From: Sphingobacteriaceae bacterium
GTDB taxonomy: Bacteria > Bacteroidota > Bacteroidia > Sphingobacteriales > Sphingobacteriaceae
Assembly (NCBI GenBank): GCA_014380615.1
Contig: JACMJM010000010.1
Span: 62,001 to 126,000, forward strand
Length of the DNA: 64,000 nucleotides
Reading direction: 5' to 3'
Positions 1 through 8,248 of this stretch are shown piece by piece; within the stretch, counting starts at the first letter, position 1, and every line of letters begins with the position of its first letter. A model generated the notes under the pieces. The model was not told where the DNA came from. It saw only the letters and a list, made by a program, of their open reading frames with translations, and did no database searches. The position numbers and the translations under genes were made by a program.

Positions 1-417
1 GAAAATATTGATAAATACAAGCCCGACTTTGCTTTTAGTACCTGGCTTTTCCGGATAGCAACTAATAATTGCATAGACTTTATCCGGAAGAAGAGACTGA
101 AAATGGTTTCCATTAACTCTATGGTTGATGATGAAGGTGATGAGCGCCCGCTTCAAATCAAGTCGGATACACTTAACCCCGAAGAAACCTCCATCAAAAA
201 ACAGCAACAGGAGCAGTTAAAAATAATTGTAGATAAACTCCCCCAGCGTTATAAAACATTAATCGTTCTTAGATACTTCGAAGAGCAATCTTATGAAGAA
301 ATCGCTCAGCAATTAGACTTACCTTTAGGAACTGTTAAGGCACAATTATTCAGGGCACGAGACCTGTTACATAATGTTCTTAGCAGAAGAAAGAAAAATC
401 CAGGCAGTGAGTTCTGA
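1..417 (+). CDS. RNA polymerase ECF-type sigma-70 factor (5' end outside window)
   Basis: The reading frame is open from base 1, so the gene begins upstream of the window. The visible part starts inside sigma region 2 (FSTWLFRIATNNCIDFIRKK, the -10-recognition/DNA-melting helix), has a short acidic linker, and ends with a region 4 helix-turn-helix (LPQRYKTLIVLRYFEEQSYE followed by EIAQQLDLPLGTVKAQLFRA). No extra C-terminal domain follows region 4, as in ordinary ECF sigma factors. The stop codon lies within the next gene (rsmG), so the two are overlapped and probably co-transcribed. No anti-sigma factor is visible in the window; if one exists it lies upstream. The identity as a sigma factor is secure, but the subgroup and regulon cannot be told. 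Confidence 0.9.
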   Translation, partial: ENIDKYKPDFAFSTWLFRIATNNCIDFIRKKRLKMVSINSMVDDEGDERPLQIKSDTLNPEETSIKKQQQEQLKIIVDKLPQRYKTLIVLRYFEEQSYEEIAQQLDLPLGTVKAQLFRARDLLHNVLSRRKKNPGSEF

Positions 418-1039
418 TATCATTTACAAGTATTTTCCTGAATTAACTGAGCTCCAGAAACAGCAGTTTAATCAACTTGAAGAACTGTATCGGTTTTGGA
501 ACGCCCAGATCAATGTAATTTCCCGTAAGGATATTGATAGTTTATACCTTCACCACATCCTGCATTCTCTCGGTATTGCCAAAGTAATGCCTTTTTTGCC
601 TGGAGAAAAGGTATTGGATGTAGGAACGGGCGGTGGGTTTCCGGGTATTCCGCTGGCAATTTTATTTCCCGATACTCACTTCCACCTGGTTGATTCTATC
701 GGGAAAAAAATAAAGGTTGTACAGGAAGTTTCTACAGCAATCGGATTACAAAATCTGGTATCAACACATGCCCGTGCCGAACAGATCAATGATAATTTCA
801 ATTTTATCATTTCACGGGCTGTTACCCAGTTAAAAGATTTTTATCCCTGGGTGAGAGGCAAGTTTGCCAAAAAACCATTGAACAAACTGCCCAATGGTGT
901 GCTTTATCTCAAAGGAGGTGATCTAACAGAAGAATTAAAGGATTCGAAATTGAAAGAAGTGCTTCTTTATCCGCTTTCTGAGTATTTCGAAGAAGATTAT
1001 TTCGAAACCAAGTATGTGGTTTATTTTCCGGAGCAATAG
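407..1039 (+). CDS. rsmG: 16S rRNA (guanine-N7) methyltransferase RsmG
   Basis: This is the SAM-dependent methyltransferase that modifies a guanine in helix 18 of 16S rRNA. The SAM-binding glycine-rich motif VLDVGTGGGFPGIPLAI is clear, preceded by the family's N-terminal helical part (LEELYRFWNAQINVISRKDI) and followed by the FIISRAV strand. An ATG at 374 is in frame, but it adds 11 residues that are only the shifted reading of the sigma factor tail. The GTG at 407 gives VSSDIIYKYFPEL, which fits the family N-terminus better, so it is used here. Either way the gene overlaps the upstream sigma factor gene. Length (about 210 residues) is normal. Confidence 0.93.
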   Translation: MSSDIIYKYFPELTELQKQQFNQLEELYRFWNAQINVISRKDIDSLYLHHILHSLGIAKVMPFLPGEKVLDVGTGGGFPGIPLAILFPDTHFHLVDSIGKKIKVVQEVSTAIGLQNLVSTHARAEQINDNFNFIISRAVTQLKDFYPWVRGKFAKKPLNKLPNGVLYLKGGDLTEELKDSKLKEVLLYPLSEYFEEDYFETKYVVYFPEQ

Positions 1040-1101
1040 TTACCACTTTGTTTTAATCAAATCAAAGTAATTTGCTATGTTAGCTCATTACATCTAAACC
1101 T

Positions 1102-2196
1102 ATGTCGCTCTTTCATCAAATTGCATTAACCCTTATTCCTGGTGTCGGCTCTGTTAACTCGCGTTTATTATTAAAACATTTCGGTAGTGCCGAAGATGTT
1201 TTTAAGGCCAAAAAATCCCAGTTGCTTTTAATTCCAGGAATAGGAGAGAAGACCGCCTCGAGCATTCTTCAGCATGATTTTTTTGAGCGGGTTGAAAAGG
1301 AAATGGACTTTATAGAGAAATATAAGATCCGAGCTTTTTTTTACACTTCAGAAGATTATCCCAAACGTTTAAAAAACTGTTACGATGCTCCAATACTTTT
1401 GTATTATAAAGGTAACGCAGATTTGAATAGTTCGCGGGTGGTAAGTATTGTTGGTACCAGAAATGCAACGCAGTACGGAAAAGAGCTTACAAATATGTTA
1501 GTTGATGAGCTTAAAAAGCACAATGTTCTGGTAGTTAGTGGCTTGGCTTATGGTATAGACGCAATGGCGCATAAAGCCTGTTTGAGGCAGAATATGCCTA
1601 CGGTAGGAGTTGTAGGCCATGGTTTGGACAGGATTTATCCTGCGCAGCATCGTGCATTGGCCGAAAAAATGATTAGTGAGGGAGGTTTACTCACCGAATT
1701 TCCATCTCAAACTAATCCAGATCGGGAGAATTTTCCGAAACGAAATCGAATAGTTGCCGGTATGGCCGATGCTACCGTAATTGTAGAAGCCAGTTTAACC
1801 GGCGGGGCCTTAATTACAGCAGAGCTTGCAAACTCCTATAACCGTGATGTTTTTTCTTTCCCCGGAAACGTAAATGAAGAGTTTTCGGCAGGCTGCAATT
1901 TCCTTATCAAGACCAACAGGGCCAACCTCATAACCAGCGCGAAAGATTTAGAATACATATTAGGCTGGGTTAACTATCAGTCGAAAGACGAGAAAAAGCA
2001 ACTAAGCTTATGTCTCAATCTCTCTGACGATGAAAAAAGGATAACGGATGTATTATCTTCGAAAGGGCAGACCGGAGTTGATGTGCTGGCACTGGAAACT
2101 CAGTTGCCCCAAAGTAAGTTGGCGATAACTATATTGGGACTCGAAATGCAGGGAATTCTTATAGCTCTCCCCGGAAAAATGTACAAACTCGCTTAA
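1102..2196 (+). CDS. dprA: DNA-processing protein DprA
   Basis: DprA protects incoming single-stranded DNA and loads RecA during natural transformation. The order is an N-terminal helix-hairpin-helix part (about residues 1-60, LIPGIGEKTASSIL), the Rossmann-like core (about 80-290) and a C-terminal winged-helix part (about 310-364). The core shows SIVGTRNATQYGKELTNML, VVSGLAYGIDAMAH and the GGALITAELA stretch typical of the family. Length 364 is normal. A TTTG (1047-1050) and TAATTTG (1068-1074) upstream resemble a Bacteroidota promoter with slightly short spacing. The 3' end meets the convergent phosphatase gene with a 4-bp overlap. Confidence 0.95.
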   Translation: MSLFHQIALTLIPGVGSVNSRLLLKHFGSAEDVFKAKKSQLLLIPGIGEKTASSILQHDFFERVEKEMDFIEKYKIRAFFYTSEDYPKRLKNCYDAPILLYYKGNADLNSSRVVSIVGTRNATQYGKELTNMLVDELKKHNVLVVSGLAYGIDAMAHKACLRQNMPTVGVVGHGLDRIYPAQHRALAEKMISEGGLLTEFPSQTNPDRENFPKRNRIVAGMADATVIVEASLTGGALITAELANSYNRDVFSFPGNVNEEFSAGCNFLIKTNRANLITSAKDLEYILGWVNYQSKDEKKQLSLCLNLSDDEKRITDVLSSKGQTGVDVLALETQLPQSKLAITILGLEMQGILIALPGKMYKLA

Positions 2197-2690
2197 TTGT
2201 CGTCACTTTTCGGAAAATCATACAGCTTTTCTTCACCTGTATCTTTGCTGATTAGTTTCCAGTCCTCAAAGGGGAACTCAATTAACATCATGCCGCAGGT
2301 AGGAAAATCGAAAACCTGAGTATCACATAAGTTAAGCGCAAGATTGGTAATTCCGGGATTATGGCCAAAAAGAGCTATGAAATCATATTTATTATCGAGG
2401 CCATTGATAATATTCAGCAAGGTATCTGCGGAAGCTTCATAGATAGCGGGTTCTAGTTGGATTTGAGTTTTATCAATGCCCAACGCATCGGCAAAATGCT
2501 TAGCTGTGGTGAATGCCCGTAGAGCCGGGCTACTTACTATCAGTTGGGGAATAATGTGTTTGTTAAGCAGGCGTTCGGCCATTTCGGGTGCGTCTTTTTG
2601 GCCCCTTTTGTTCAATGGCCGGTCAAAATCCGATTGTGCTTCACTATTCCAATCCGATTTTGCGTGGCGTACTAATAATAACTGTTTCAT
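2193..2690 (-). CDS. SixA-like histidine phosphatase family protein
   Basis: This belongs to the histidine phosphatase (phosphoglycerate-mutase-like) superfamily, small SixA type of about 160 residues. The catalytic RHG-type motif is LLLVRHAKSDWN at the N-terminus, with the second histidine in IALFGHNPGIT (about residue 109). SixA in E. coli removes phosphate from the Hpt domain of ArcB. An Hpt protein is encoded at 10.6 kb but is not linked, so the substrate here is unknown. The start ATG is clear and the gene stands alone, convergent with dprA. Confidence 0.85.
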   Translation of the reverse strand: MKQLLLVRHAKSDWNSEAQSDFDRPLNKRGQKDAPEMAERLLNKHIIPQLIVSSPALRAFTTAKHFADALGIDKTQIQLEPAIYEASADTLLNIINGLDNKYDFIALFGHNPGITNLALNLCDTQVFDFPTCGMMLIEFPFEDWKLISKDTGEEKLYDFPKSDDN

Positions 2691-2799
2691 TCTCAGGGTT
2701 AAAGAAAAGAGGATTTAAAAGGTGCCTCCCCTTCAAATAAACAGAAATTCTTAGAATAAAAGCATAAACAATCAAAGATTTTAACCGGACTATGAAATC

Positions 2800-3426
2800 T
2801 TAAAGTGTTATTCCCAGTGAAAATGAGATTGCCTTATTTTTTAAAGATTCTCCCTTACGCGGTGATACATTACTCAGGCCTAATCCATATTCGATACACA
2901 TCCTGAAATTGGGGTTGAATTCGTAACCGGTTAGAAAATTCGCTCCCATGTCGGTTTTTTTTAATTCGTTGTTTTCATCAGAGCCGTAACTTATCGGGTG
3001 ATCTTGTCTATAGCCGTTTACAATAAGATTCGGAAATACCGAACCTGCTATTCCAAAGGCGAGATAGGGCCCGGCCCCCACAAGAATTTTTCCATTTCCC
3101 ACTTCAAATTTGGTAACAACATTCAGCGGTATTTCCAGATAAACCGGCAAAATCTCATAAGTATAAGTACCACCCGAGCTTGGTAATTCTAAGGCTCCTT
3201 TCGGAAAAATAGCTATGCCCGGTTGAAGTGAATACTGCTTGTATAAAGGAACTTCCGCCATAATTCCAGCGTGGAAAGAGCTTTTTCCTTTTCCGGTCCC
3301 ATTATTTCCGGCTGTTTTAAATTCCATATTGGAAATATGATAGCCAAGTCTGAAGCCCAGTTTTGTTTGAGAAAACAGCACTCCGCAATTAAAAAAAAGA
3401 AGTAGTGATAAAATGATCTTTTTCAT
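2800..3426 (-). CDS. Outer-membrane beta-barrel (PorT-like) protein
   Basis: A 208-residue secreted protein with a signal peptide (KKIILSLLLFFNCGVLFSQ) followed by alternating hydrophobic strands (KLGFRLGYHISNMEF, FHAGIMAEVPLYKQYSLQPG, MCIEYGLGLSNVSP) and a terminal hydrophobic residue pattern (ISFSLGITL). This is typical of the small porin/PorT-like beta-barrels common in Bacteroidota. The terminal strand fits BAM-dependent outer-membrane insertion. Function is unknown. It sits just upstream (in minus-strand sense) of the glycosyltransferase gene, 32 bp away, but a functional link cannot be inferred. Confidence 0.75.
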   Translation of the reverse strand: MKKIILSLLLFFNCGVLFSQTKLGFRLGYHISNMEFKTAGNNGTGKGKSSFHAGIMAEVPLYKQYSLQPGIAIFPKGALELPSSGGTYTYEILPVYLEIPLNVVTKFEVGNGKILVGAGPYLAFGIAGSVFPNLIVNGYRQDHPISYGSDENNELKKTDMGANFLTGYEFNPNFRMCIEYGLGLSNVSPRKGESLKNKAISFSLGITL

Positions 3427-3457
3427 GGTTTAGGTTATTGGTTTACAAAGAAAGTAT

Positions 3458-4423
3458 TTAATTTATTGATTTAAAATTAATTACTAAGTCAGTATTCTGC
3501 TCATTCATACATTTAAAATGTCCCAGGGGGCATTTAGGGTATCCTATTTTAGAACAGGGCCTGCATTTTAAGCCTGTTACTTCCATTGACATATGTTCTG
3601 TAACACGATAGGGGTACATCCCAAACTCCGGCAAGGTATTGCCCCAAACAGAAATAATCGGTTTGTTAAAAGCTGCCGCAATGTGCATCAAGCCGGTATC
3701 ATGTGAAATGATTCTTTCGGCATGTTTTACAAGAAAAGCAGATTCATCTAAAGAATACTTGCCACAAGCGTTAAATACATGTTTACCGCTTGCCGTCGTT
3801 ATTTCTTCGGCCCGATTAAAATCTTCTTTTCCGCCTAAAAGTACAATGGGCTGCTTTATTTTCTGACAAATCTCAATCAGTTTATGAACCGGTAATTGTT
3901 TGGTAGCGTGCTGCGCTCCAATAACTAATCCGGTATAATTTTGGTGGGATGCCGGAAGAAGTGATTGTAGATCGTATATATTATTAAAGAAATAATCCAG
4001 CCCTTTTCCATCATTCGCTACACCTAAAAAACTTACTGTTTCCAGGTACCGGTCCACAATATGCTTTTCGGGCAAAATATTCCATTTAAAATTAACCAGC
4101 AAAAACTTTTTAAAATTCAGTTTATTAAATGATTTTGCTTTAACATTCAGCCTTAATTTAATTAAGCGGGTTCTTAAATTATGATGAAGGTCGATGATGT
4201 AATCAAACTTTTCCGCTTCGAGTGTTTTAACTGTTTCCGAGAGTCTCTCGCCAAGTAAATGCAGTTTATCGATATTCGGATTGCCGCTCAAGATCGATTT
4301 ATAGGTGCTTTTTGTAAGGTAATGCACTTCAATCCCGTCAACCTGCTCTTTCAGGCAGCGGATTACGGGCGTAGTTAAAATTATATCGCCGATGGAGCTG
4401 AACCTTATTATTAAAACCTTCAA
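3458..4423 (-). CDS. Glycosyltransferase family 9 (ADP-heptose:LPS heptosyltransferase-like)
   Basis: GT9 enzymes transfer heptose from ADP-heptose to the lipopolysaccharide inner core on the cytoplasmic face of the inner membrane. The N-terminal motif KVLIIRFSSIGDIILTTPVI and the C-terminal donor-site motif HDTGLMHIAAAFNKPIISVWG are both present, and the length (321) is normal. The start is a TTG that overlaps the stop of polX in a TTGA arrangement, so it is probably translationally coupled to polX. Two late clusters of cysteines (LKCRPCSKIGYPKCPLGHFK) occur in many GT9 proteins. The exact sugar acceptor is not predictable. Confidence 0.9.
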   Translation of the reverse strand: MKVLIIRFSSIGDIILTTPVIRCLKEQVDGIEVHYLTKSTYKSILSGNPNIDKLHLLGERLSETVKTLEAEKFDYIIDLHHNLRTRLIKLRLNVKAKSFNKLNFKKFLLVNFKWNILPEKHIVDRYLETVSFLGVANDGKGLDYFFNNIYDLQSLLPASHQNYTGLVIGAQHATKQLPVHKLIEICQKIKQPIVLLGGKEDFNRAEEITTASGKHVFNACGKYSLDESAFLVKHAERIISHDTGLMHIAAAFNKPIISVWGNTLPEFGMYPYRVTEHMSMEVTGLKCRPCSKIGYPKCPLGHFKCMNEQNTDLVINFKSIN

Positions 4424-6093
4424 TGTTTTCTTTTTTGAAAATATGCGCTAATCTCGTCTAAATTTAATGCGTTAAGGCAGTTGGCGGCAGATACTCCACC
4501 TTTCCGGGCAGCCAGAAGCCCGAAGTGCATATCGTAAAAACCATTATTGCTATGCGCGTCGGGGTTTACCGACAGCATAACACCTTTTTCGAGTGCATAT
4601 TGGTGCCACCTCCAGTCCATATCCAAGCGGAGTGGATTAGCGTTAATTTCGATAACCACGCCATTTGCCGCACAGGCGTCAATTACTTTTTTGAAGTCAA
4701 TAGAATAGCCGCTTCTGCTTAATAATAGCCTCCCGGTTGGATGCCCGAGGATGGTAGTGTATGGATTTTCGATGGCGGTGATTAAGCGAGCTGTAGCTTT
4801 TTCTTCGGTCATTTTAAAAACGGAATGGATAGAAGCAACAATAAAATCGAAAGTGGCTAGTATTTCCGGCTCATAATCCAGCGATCCGTCGAATAAAATA
4901 TCCGATTCAATGCCTTTGAATATCCTGAAACCCTTGAGTTTTTTATTTAAGGCATCAATTTCTTCTTGTTGAGCCAAAATGCGTTCTTCATATAAACCTT
5001 TGGCATAATGCGCAGATTTAGAATGGTCGCTTATTCCAAGATATTGAAGCTTGAGTTCATCCCGGCAAAAGAGGGCCATTTCCTCAAGGGTGTTTACCCC
5101 GTCGCTCCATGTGCTATGATTATGAAGCGAACCCTTCAGGTCCTGCCACTCGAGCAGTTTTGGCAATTTACCTGTTTCGGCCAGAATAAACTCGTTTCTT
5201 CCTTCCCGCAATTCGGGATCTATATAGGGCAAACCCGCTTTTAAATAGATTTCGTTTTCCGATGATGCTTTAATGGAGACTTCACCTAAACGCTTTTTCA
5301 ATTCATGGGTATGCAATTCGTTGCCGGTTTGAAATGCCAGCTGTAAATAAAAATCATCTGTACCACAAAAATTAAAATATACCTTAATGCCCGATGGGCT
5401 TTCCGCCTCAATACTCTGTTCTTTTACCTCCCGGATCTCCCATGTGGCAGCATTTTCTATAGCCTGCTTTATTTCAGCAGATAAATGCGCTCCGATCAAA
5501 ATATCGAGGCCGTCAATAATTTCACATTTTCTTCGGTAGTTGCCGGTAAAAGAAATTTGCTCAAGGGCAAGTTCCTCTTTTAATCTTTCTATTAAATGTT
5601 CCGCATATTCTTCTACCTGGGCATATAAAAATCGGCCGCTACTGGCCATTCTAAATTCGATAGCTTTCTTGATTTCTTCCTGGGTTTTCGCCCCGAAGCC
5701 CTTCACTTCAATCAGCCGGTTTTCATTGCAGGCATAAAGCAGCTCACCAATATCTTCAATCTGCATCTCCTTCCAAATGGTAAGCACTTTTTTAGGGCCA
5801 AGGCCCTTTATCTGCATGATTTCAATAACGCCGATAGGGGTTTTCTCATACAATTCCTCAAGCTCAGCAATAGTGTTGGTTTGCGTAAGCTCCCATACTT
5901 TCGAAGCAATGCTTTTTCCAATGGCACTTATTTGTTCAAGTTCTGCCTGCGTTTTCTTCGATAGAGAATAAGGGAGCTTTCCTATGGTATATGCCGCACT
6001 CGCTAATGATTTTATCTTAAACGCGTTCCCGTCATGGAGTTCCATTAATTGACTTAGCAGTCGTAATGTTTTGGCTATGGTTTTATTTTCCAT
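4420..6093 (-). CDS. polX: PolX-type protein: degenerate polymerase domain plus PHP nuclease domain
   Basis: PolX proteins act in DNA repair and combine helix-hairpin-helix motifs, a family X polymerase domain and a C-terminal PHP metal-dependent 3'-5' exonuclease. The HhH parts (IKGLGPKKVLTIWKEM, VKGFGAKTQEEI) are clear. The polymerase catalytic region reads CEIIDGLDILIG where active enzymes have a GDID-type motif, so the first acid appears replaced by glycine (about residue 195). The third catalytic acid region reads KVYFNF instead of a VDLRV-type strand. The PHP domain looks intact: LHNHSTWSDG (about 324), GISDHSKSAHY, VASIHSVF, GHPTGRLLL and NPDAHSNNGF carry the expected His/Asp ligands. 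Inference: nuclease active, polymerase probably not. The ATG at 6093 is chosen over an upstream TTG. Confidence 0.88.
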   Translation of the reverse strand: MENKTIAKTLRLLSQLMELHDGNAFKIKSLASAAYTIGKLPYSLSKKTQAELEQISAIGKSIASKVWELTQTNTIAELEELYEKTPIGVIEIMQIKGLGPKKVLTIWKEMQIEDIGELLYACNENRLIEVKGFGAKTQEEIKKAIEFRMASSGRFLYAQVEEYAEHLIERLKEELALEQISFTGNYRRKCEIIDGLDILIGAHLSAEIKQAIENAATWEIREVKEQSIEAESPSGIKVYFNFCGTDDFYLQLAFQTGNELHTHELKKRLGEVSIKASSENEIYLKAGLPYIDPELREGRNEFILAETGKLPKLLEWQDLKGSLHNHSTWSDGVNTLEEMALFCRDELKLQYLGISDHSKSAHYAKGLYEERILAQQEEIDALNKKLKGFRIFKGIESDILFDGSLDYEPEILATFDFIVASIHSVFKMTEEKATARLITAIENPYTTILGHPTGRLLLSRSGYSIDFKKVIDACAANGVVIEINANPLRLDMDWRWHQYALEKGVMLSVNPDAHSNNGFYDMHFGLLAARKGGVSAANCLNALNLDEISAYFQKRKH

Positions 6094-6288
6094 TAGCTTC
6101 AAAAATATTCTTTATAAAATCCATATACAAGAGCCTGGCGAGTATGAGTGAGAAAATGCTTCAGATCTAAAAAAAATCATGTATTAAATTCAATACCTTT
6201 TCACAGCTTCGTAAAAAAGTAAATTCCACTAAAGTGGTTATAGCTTTGAAACCTTATGTTAAATGGGTAAATTGCATAAGCTTTGGTT

Positions 6289-6471
6289 ATGACAGAAAAC
6301 AACTATTTTGAAGAGCCACAACCTGATTATGAAAAGGCCGAAACTGACCTGCTTCTTGAGGGGCTGCGCCGTTCTTATACCGAGCGTTTTCACCTGATGG
6401 CCTCTCTTATGAAAATGACCCTGATGTTTGAGAAAGCTGAAGTTAAACATAAGCCACTTCCCAAGAAATAA
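6289..6471 (+). CDS. Small acidic/helical protein paired with a nucleotidyltransferase
   Basis: A 60-residue protein, start ATG at 6289 (a TTG two codons earlier is possible). It has an acidic N-terminus (ENNYFEEPQPDYEKAETDLL) and one long amphipathic helix (GLRRSYTERFHLMASLMKMT), then a basic proline-rich tail. I do not recognise a named family. It lies 9 bp upstream of a nucleotidyltransferase gene on the same strand, which suggests co-translation and a functional pair, perhaps a regulator or antitoxin of the enzyme. That role is inference from arrangement only. There are no cysteines or signal peptide, so it is cytoplasmic. Confidence 0.65.
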   Translation: MTENNYFEEPQPDYEKAETDLLLEGLRRSYTERFHLMASLMKMTLMFEKAEVKHKPLPKK

Positions 6472-6480
6472 TCGGGTGTT

Positions 6481-6963
6481 ATGGATGTTTTTGATGAAGA
6501 GCTATTAAAGTTTTGGAAGGCCCTTAATTCTAATGCCGTAGAATATCTAATGGTGGGAGGAGTTGCTGTTAACCTTCATGGCTTTCAGCGTACAACCGCT
6601 GATATTGATGTTTGGATAAACGATACAATCGAAAATAGAAGATCACTTCGAATCGCCTTTTTTGATTACGGGTTAGGTGATTTCGAAACGCTTGAACGGA
6701 TGCAATTTATTCCGGGGTGGACCTATTTTCACCTTAATAACGGGATCAGGGTAGATATTATGACATCAATCAAGGGTTTGGAGGATTATTCTTTTTTAGA
6801 ATGTTTGGAGTTCGCCTCAATAGCTACGATTTACGAAACTGAGATTGCTTTTTTGCATGTATCCCACTTGCTTCAATCAAAAAAAGCGTCCAATCGGCCC
6901 AAGGATCAAATTGATATCATTGCCCTTGAAAAGATCAAAAAGCTATCAGACCGCAATCAATAA
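6481..6963 (+). CDS. MNT/AbiEii-like nucleotidyltransferase
   Basis: A 160-residue protein with the minimal pattern of the DNA polymerase beta-like nucleotidyltransferase superfamily. The helical GG motif is YLMVGGVAVNLHGF (about residues 21-34), the paired acids are in ADIDVWI (about 40-46), and the third acid is in IRVDIMTSIKG. All three metal-binding acids are therefore present and the enzyme should be active. Relatives transfer NMP groups to tRNAs or proteins, as in AbiE- and MNT-type toxin-antitoxin systems. The C-terminal part (VSHLLQSKKASNRPKDQIDI) matches the common ending of DUF6036/AbiEii-like proteins. The 60-residue partner upstream replaces the usual HEPN or AbiEi partner. Biological role unknown. 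Confidence 0.75.
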   Translation: MDVFDEELLKFWKALNSNAVEYLMVGGVAVNLHGFQRTTADIDVWINDTIENRRSLRIAFFDYGLGDFETLERMQFIPGWTYFHLNNGIRVDIMTSIKGLEDYSFLECLEFASIATIYETEIAFLHVSHLLQSKKASNRPKDQIDIIALEKIKKLSDRNQ

Positions 6964-7017
6964 TACTCACCTTATCCCAATTAAAAACTTTCTTAATGGC
7001 ACATTGTTACTGCTATA

Positions 7018-8124
7018 TTGGGAAGTAAATTAACTATATCGAAATCTGTACAGATCCTCCTGCTGCTATTTCTGGTGCTCGCGGGCCTGTTCTACACTCG
7101 TACCTTCTTAATTCCTATCGCTTTTGCCGGGATAATTTCTATGTTACTGTTGCCTCTCAGCAGGCGGCTCGAAGGGCGGGGGTTAACTAGGGGACTTTCC
7201 GCAACAATTTGCCTGTTGGTTTTCATACTTTCCGTCTCGGGCATTATCGCCTTGTTAGTTTGGCAAATTACAGACCTCGCCAAAGATTTTTCTCAACTTG
7301 AGCAGAAAGTTGGCCAGGCAACCGACCAATTGAAGGCTTTCGTAAATGCGAAACTAGGTATCCCTCAGGCGGAGCAGGAAAAAATCATAAAACAGCAGCA
7401 ACAGTCGGGGCAGGGGGCAGCTTCTAAGATAGTTTCCGGATTTATGGCCATGCTGGTTGATATAATCCTGGTACTGGTTTATACCTTTCTCTTTATCTAT
7501 TTCCGGAGTCATTTAAGAACCTTTATCATGAAACTTACTCCCTCATCGGAGCATGATAGGGCCAATAAAGTAATTAATGATTCTACACAGGTTGCGCATA
7601 AATACCTTACCGGGATGTTTATGATGATTGTGCTATTATGGTTTTTGTATGGGATTGGTTTTTTAATCGCAGGTGTACCTAACGCTATATTTTTTGCTGT
7701 GTTATGCGGTATATTGGAGATAGTGCCCTTTGTGGGTAATCTTACCGGATCTGGTATAACATTTATAATGGCACTTAGTCAGGGTGGAAGCAGTGTTGCT
7801 ATCGGGGTGGTTATTACGTATGCTTTTGTGCAGTTTCTACAAACTTATATTATCGAACCACTGGTAGTTGGGGGCGAAGTGAATATTAATCCTCTGTTTA
7901 CCATACTTGTATTGATTTTAGGAGAAGAGTTATGGGGAATTCCGGGAATGATACTTGCTATTCCGTTATTGGGTATCACTAAAATTGTATTCGATAATGT
8001 TGAGGCATTAAAACCCTACGGTTTTTTGATAGGGGAGGAAAAGAAGAAAAAACACGATGGCCTTATGGGTAAAGTGAAAAGCTGGTTTAATAAATCCGCA
8101 GCAAAAAAGAAGAGGCTGTCTTAA
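7018..8124 (+). CDS. AI-2E family transporter (TqsA/PerM-like)
   Basis: An inner-membrane protein of 368 residues with the family layout: two N-terminal membrane helices (SVQILLLLFLVLAGLFYTR, IPIAFAGIISMLLLPLS), a third, a cytoplasmic glutamine-rich helical segment (about 85-140), then a C-terminal bundle of several helices including NAIFFAVLCGILEIVPFVGN, the conserved stretch of the family. The members include AI-2 exporters and Na+/H+ antiporters, so the substrate cannot be stated. The only credible start is a TTG at 7018, since no ATG is in frame before residue 42. The last codons (GRLS-type tail and stop) lie inside a dispersed repeat that begins at 8112. Confidence 0.85.
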   Translation: MGSKLTISKSVQILLLLFLVLAGLFYTRTFLIPIAFAGIISMLLLPLSRRLEGRGLTRGLSATICLLVFILSVSGIIALLVWQITDLAKDFSQLEQKVGQATDQLKAFVNAKLGIPQAEQEKIIKQQQQSGQGAASKIVSGFMAMLVDIILVLVYTFLFIYFRSHLRTFIMKLTPSSEHDRANKVINDSTQVAHKYLTGMFMMIVLLWFLYGIGFLIAGVPNAIFFAVLCGILEIVPFVGNLTGSGITFIMALSQGGSSVAIGVVITYAFVQFLQTYIIEPLVVGGEVNINPLFTILVLILGEELWGIPGMILAIPLLGITKIVFDNVEALKPYGFLIGEEKKKKHDGLMGKVKSWFNKSAAKKKRLS

Positions 8125-8243
8125 AAGTCGCTGTAGTCATCTTGAGCCTGTCGAAAGATTGTTGCTACGAAGTCAAAGTCCGACCATCGGCGGATCAGCC
8201 TGATGCCAAGAATCTAAATGTTGCCGACTTTTGAGTCCGCCTC
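8112..8243. repeat. Dispersed inverted-repeat element acting as a bidirectional terminator
   Basis: Imperfect inverted termini, GAGGCTGTCTTAAAAGTCG at 8112-8130 and CGACTTTTGAGTCCGCCTC at 8225-8243 (15 of 19 positions pair), flank about 95 bp that include TTGAGCCTGTCGAAAG. A T-run follows at 8244-8256. The left arm forms the last codons and stop of the AI-2E transporter gene and the right end abuts the convergent sppA stop, so it sits exactly where a shared terminator is needed. A solitary relative of the arm is at 41371-41388 and of the inner motif at 43451. That such elements are common in Bacteroidota genomes is recollection, not checked here. Confidence 0.65.
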
Positions 8244-8248
8244 CTTTT

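Noticed and set aside
1021..1100. Strong promoter before dprA
   Set aside because: TTTG and TAATTTG are present but the second lacks one base of TAnnTTTG; only noted within the dprA entry.
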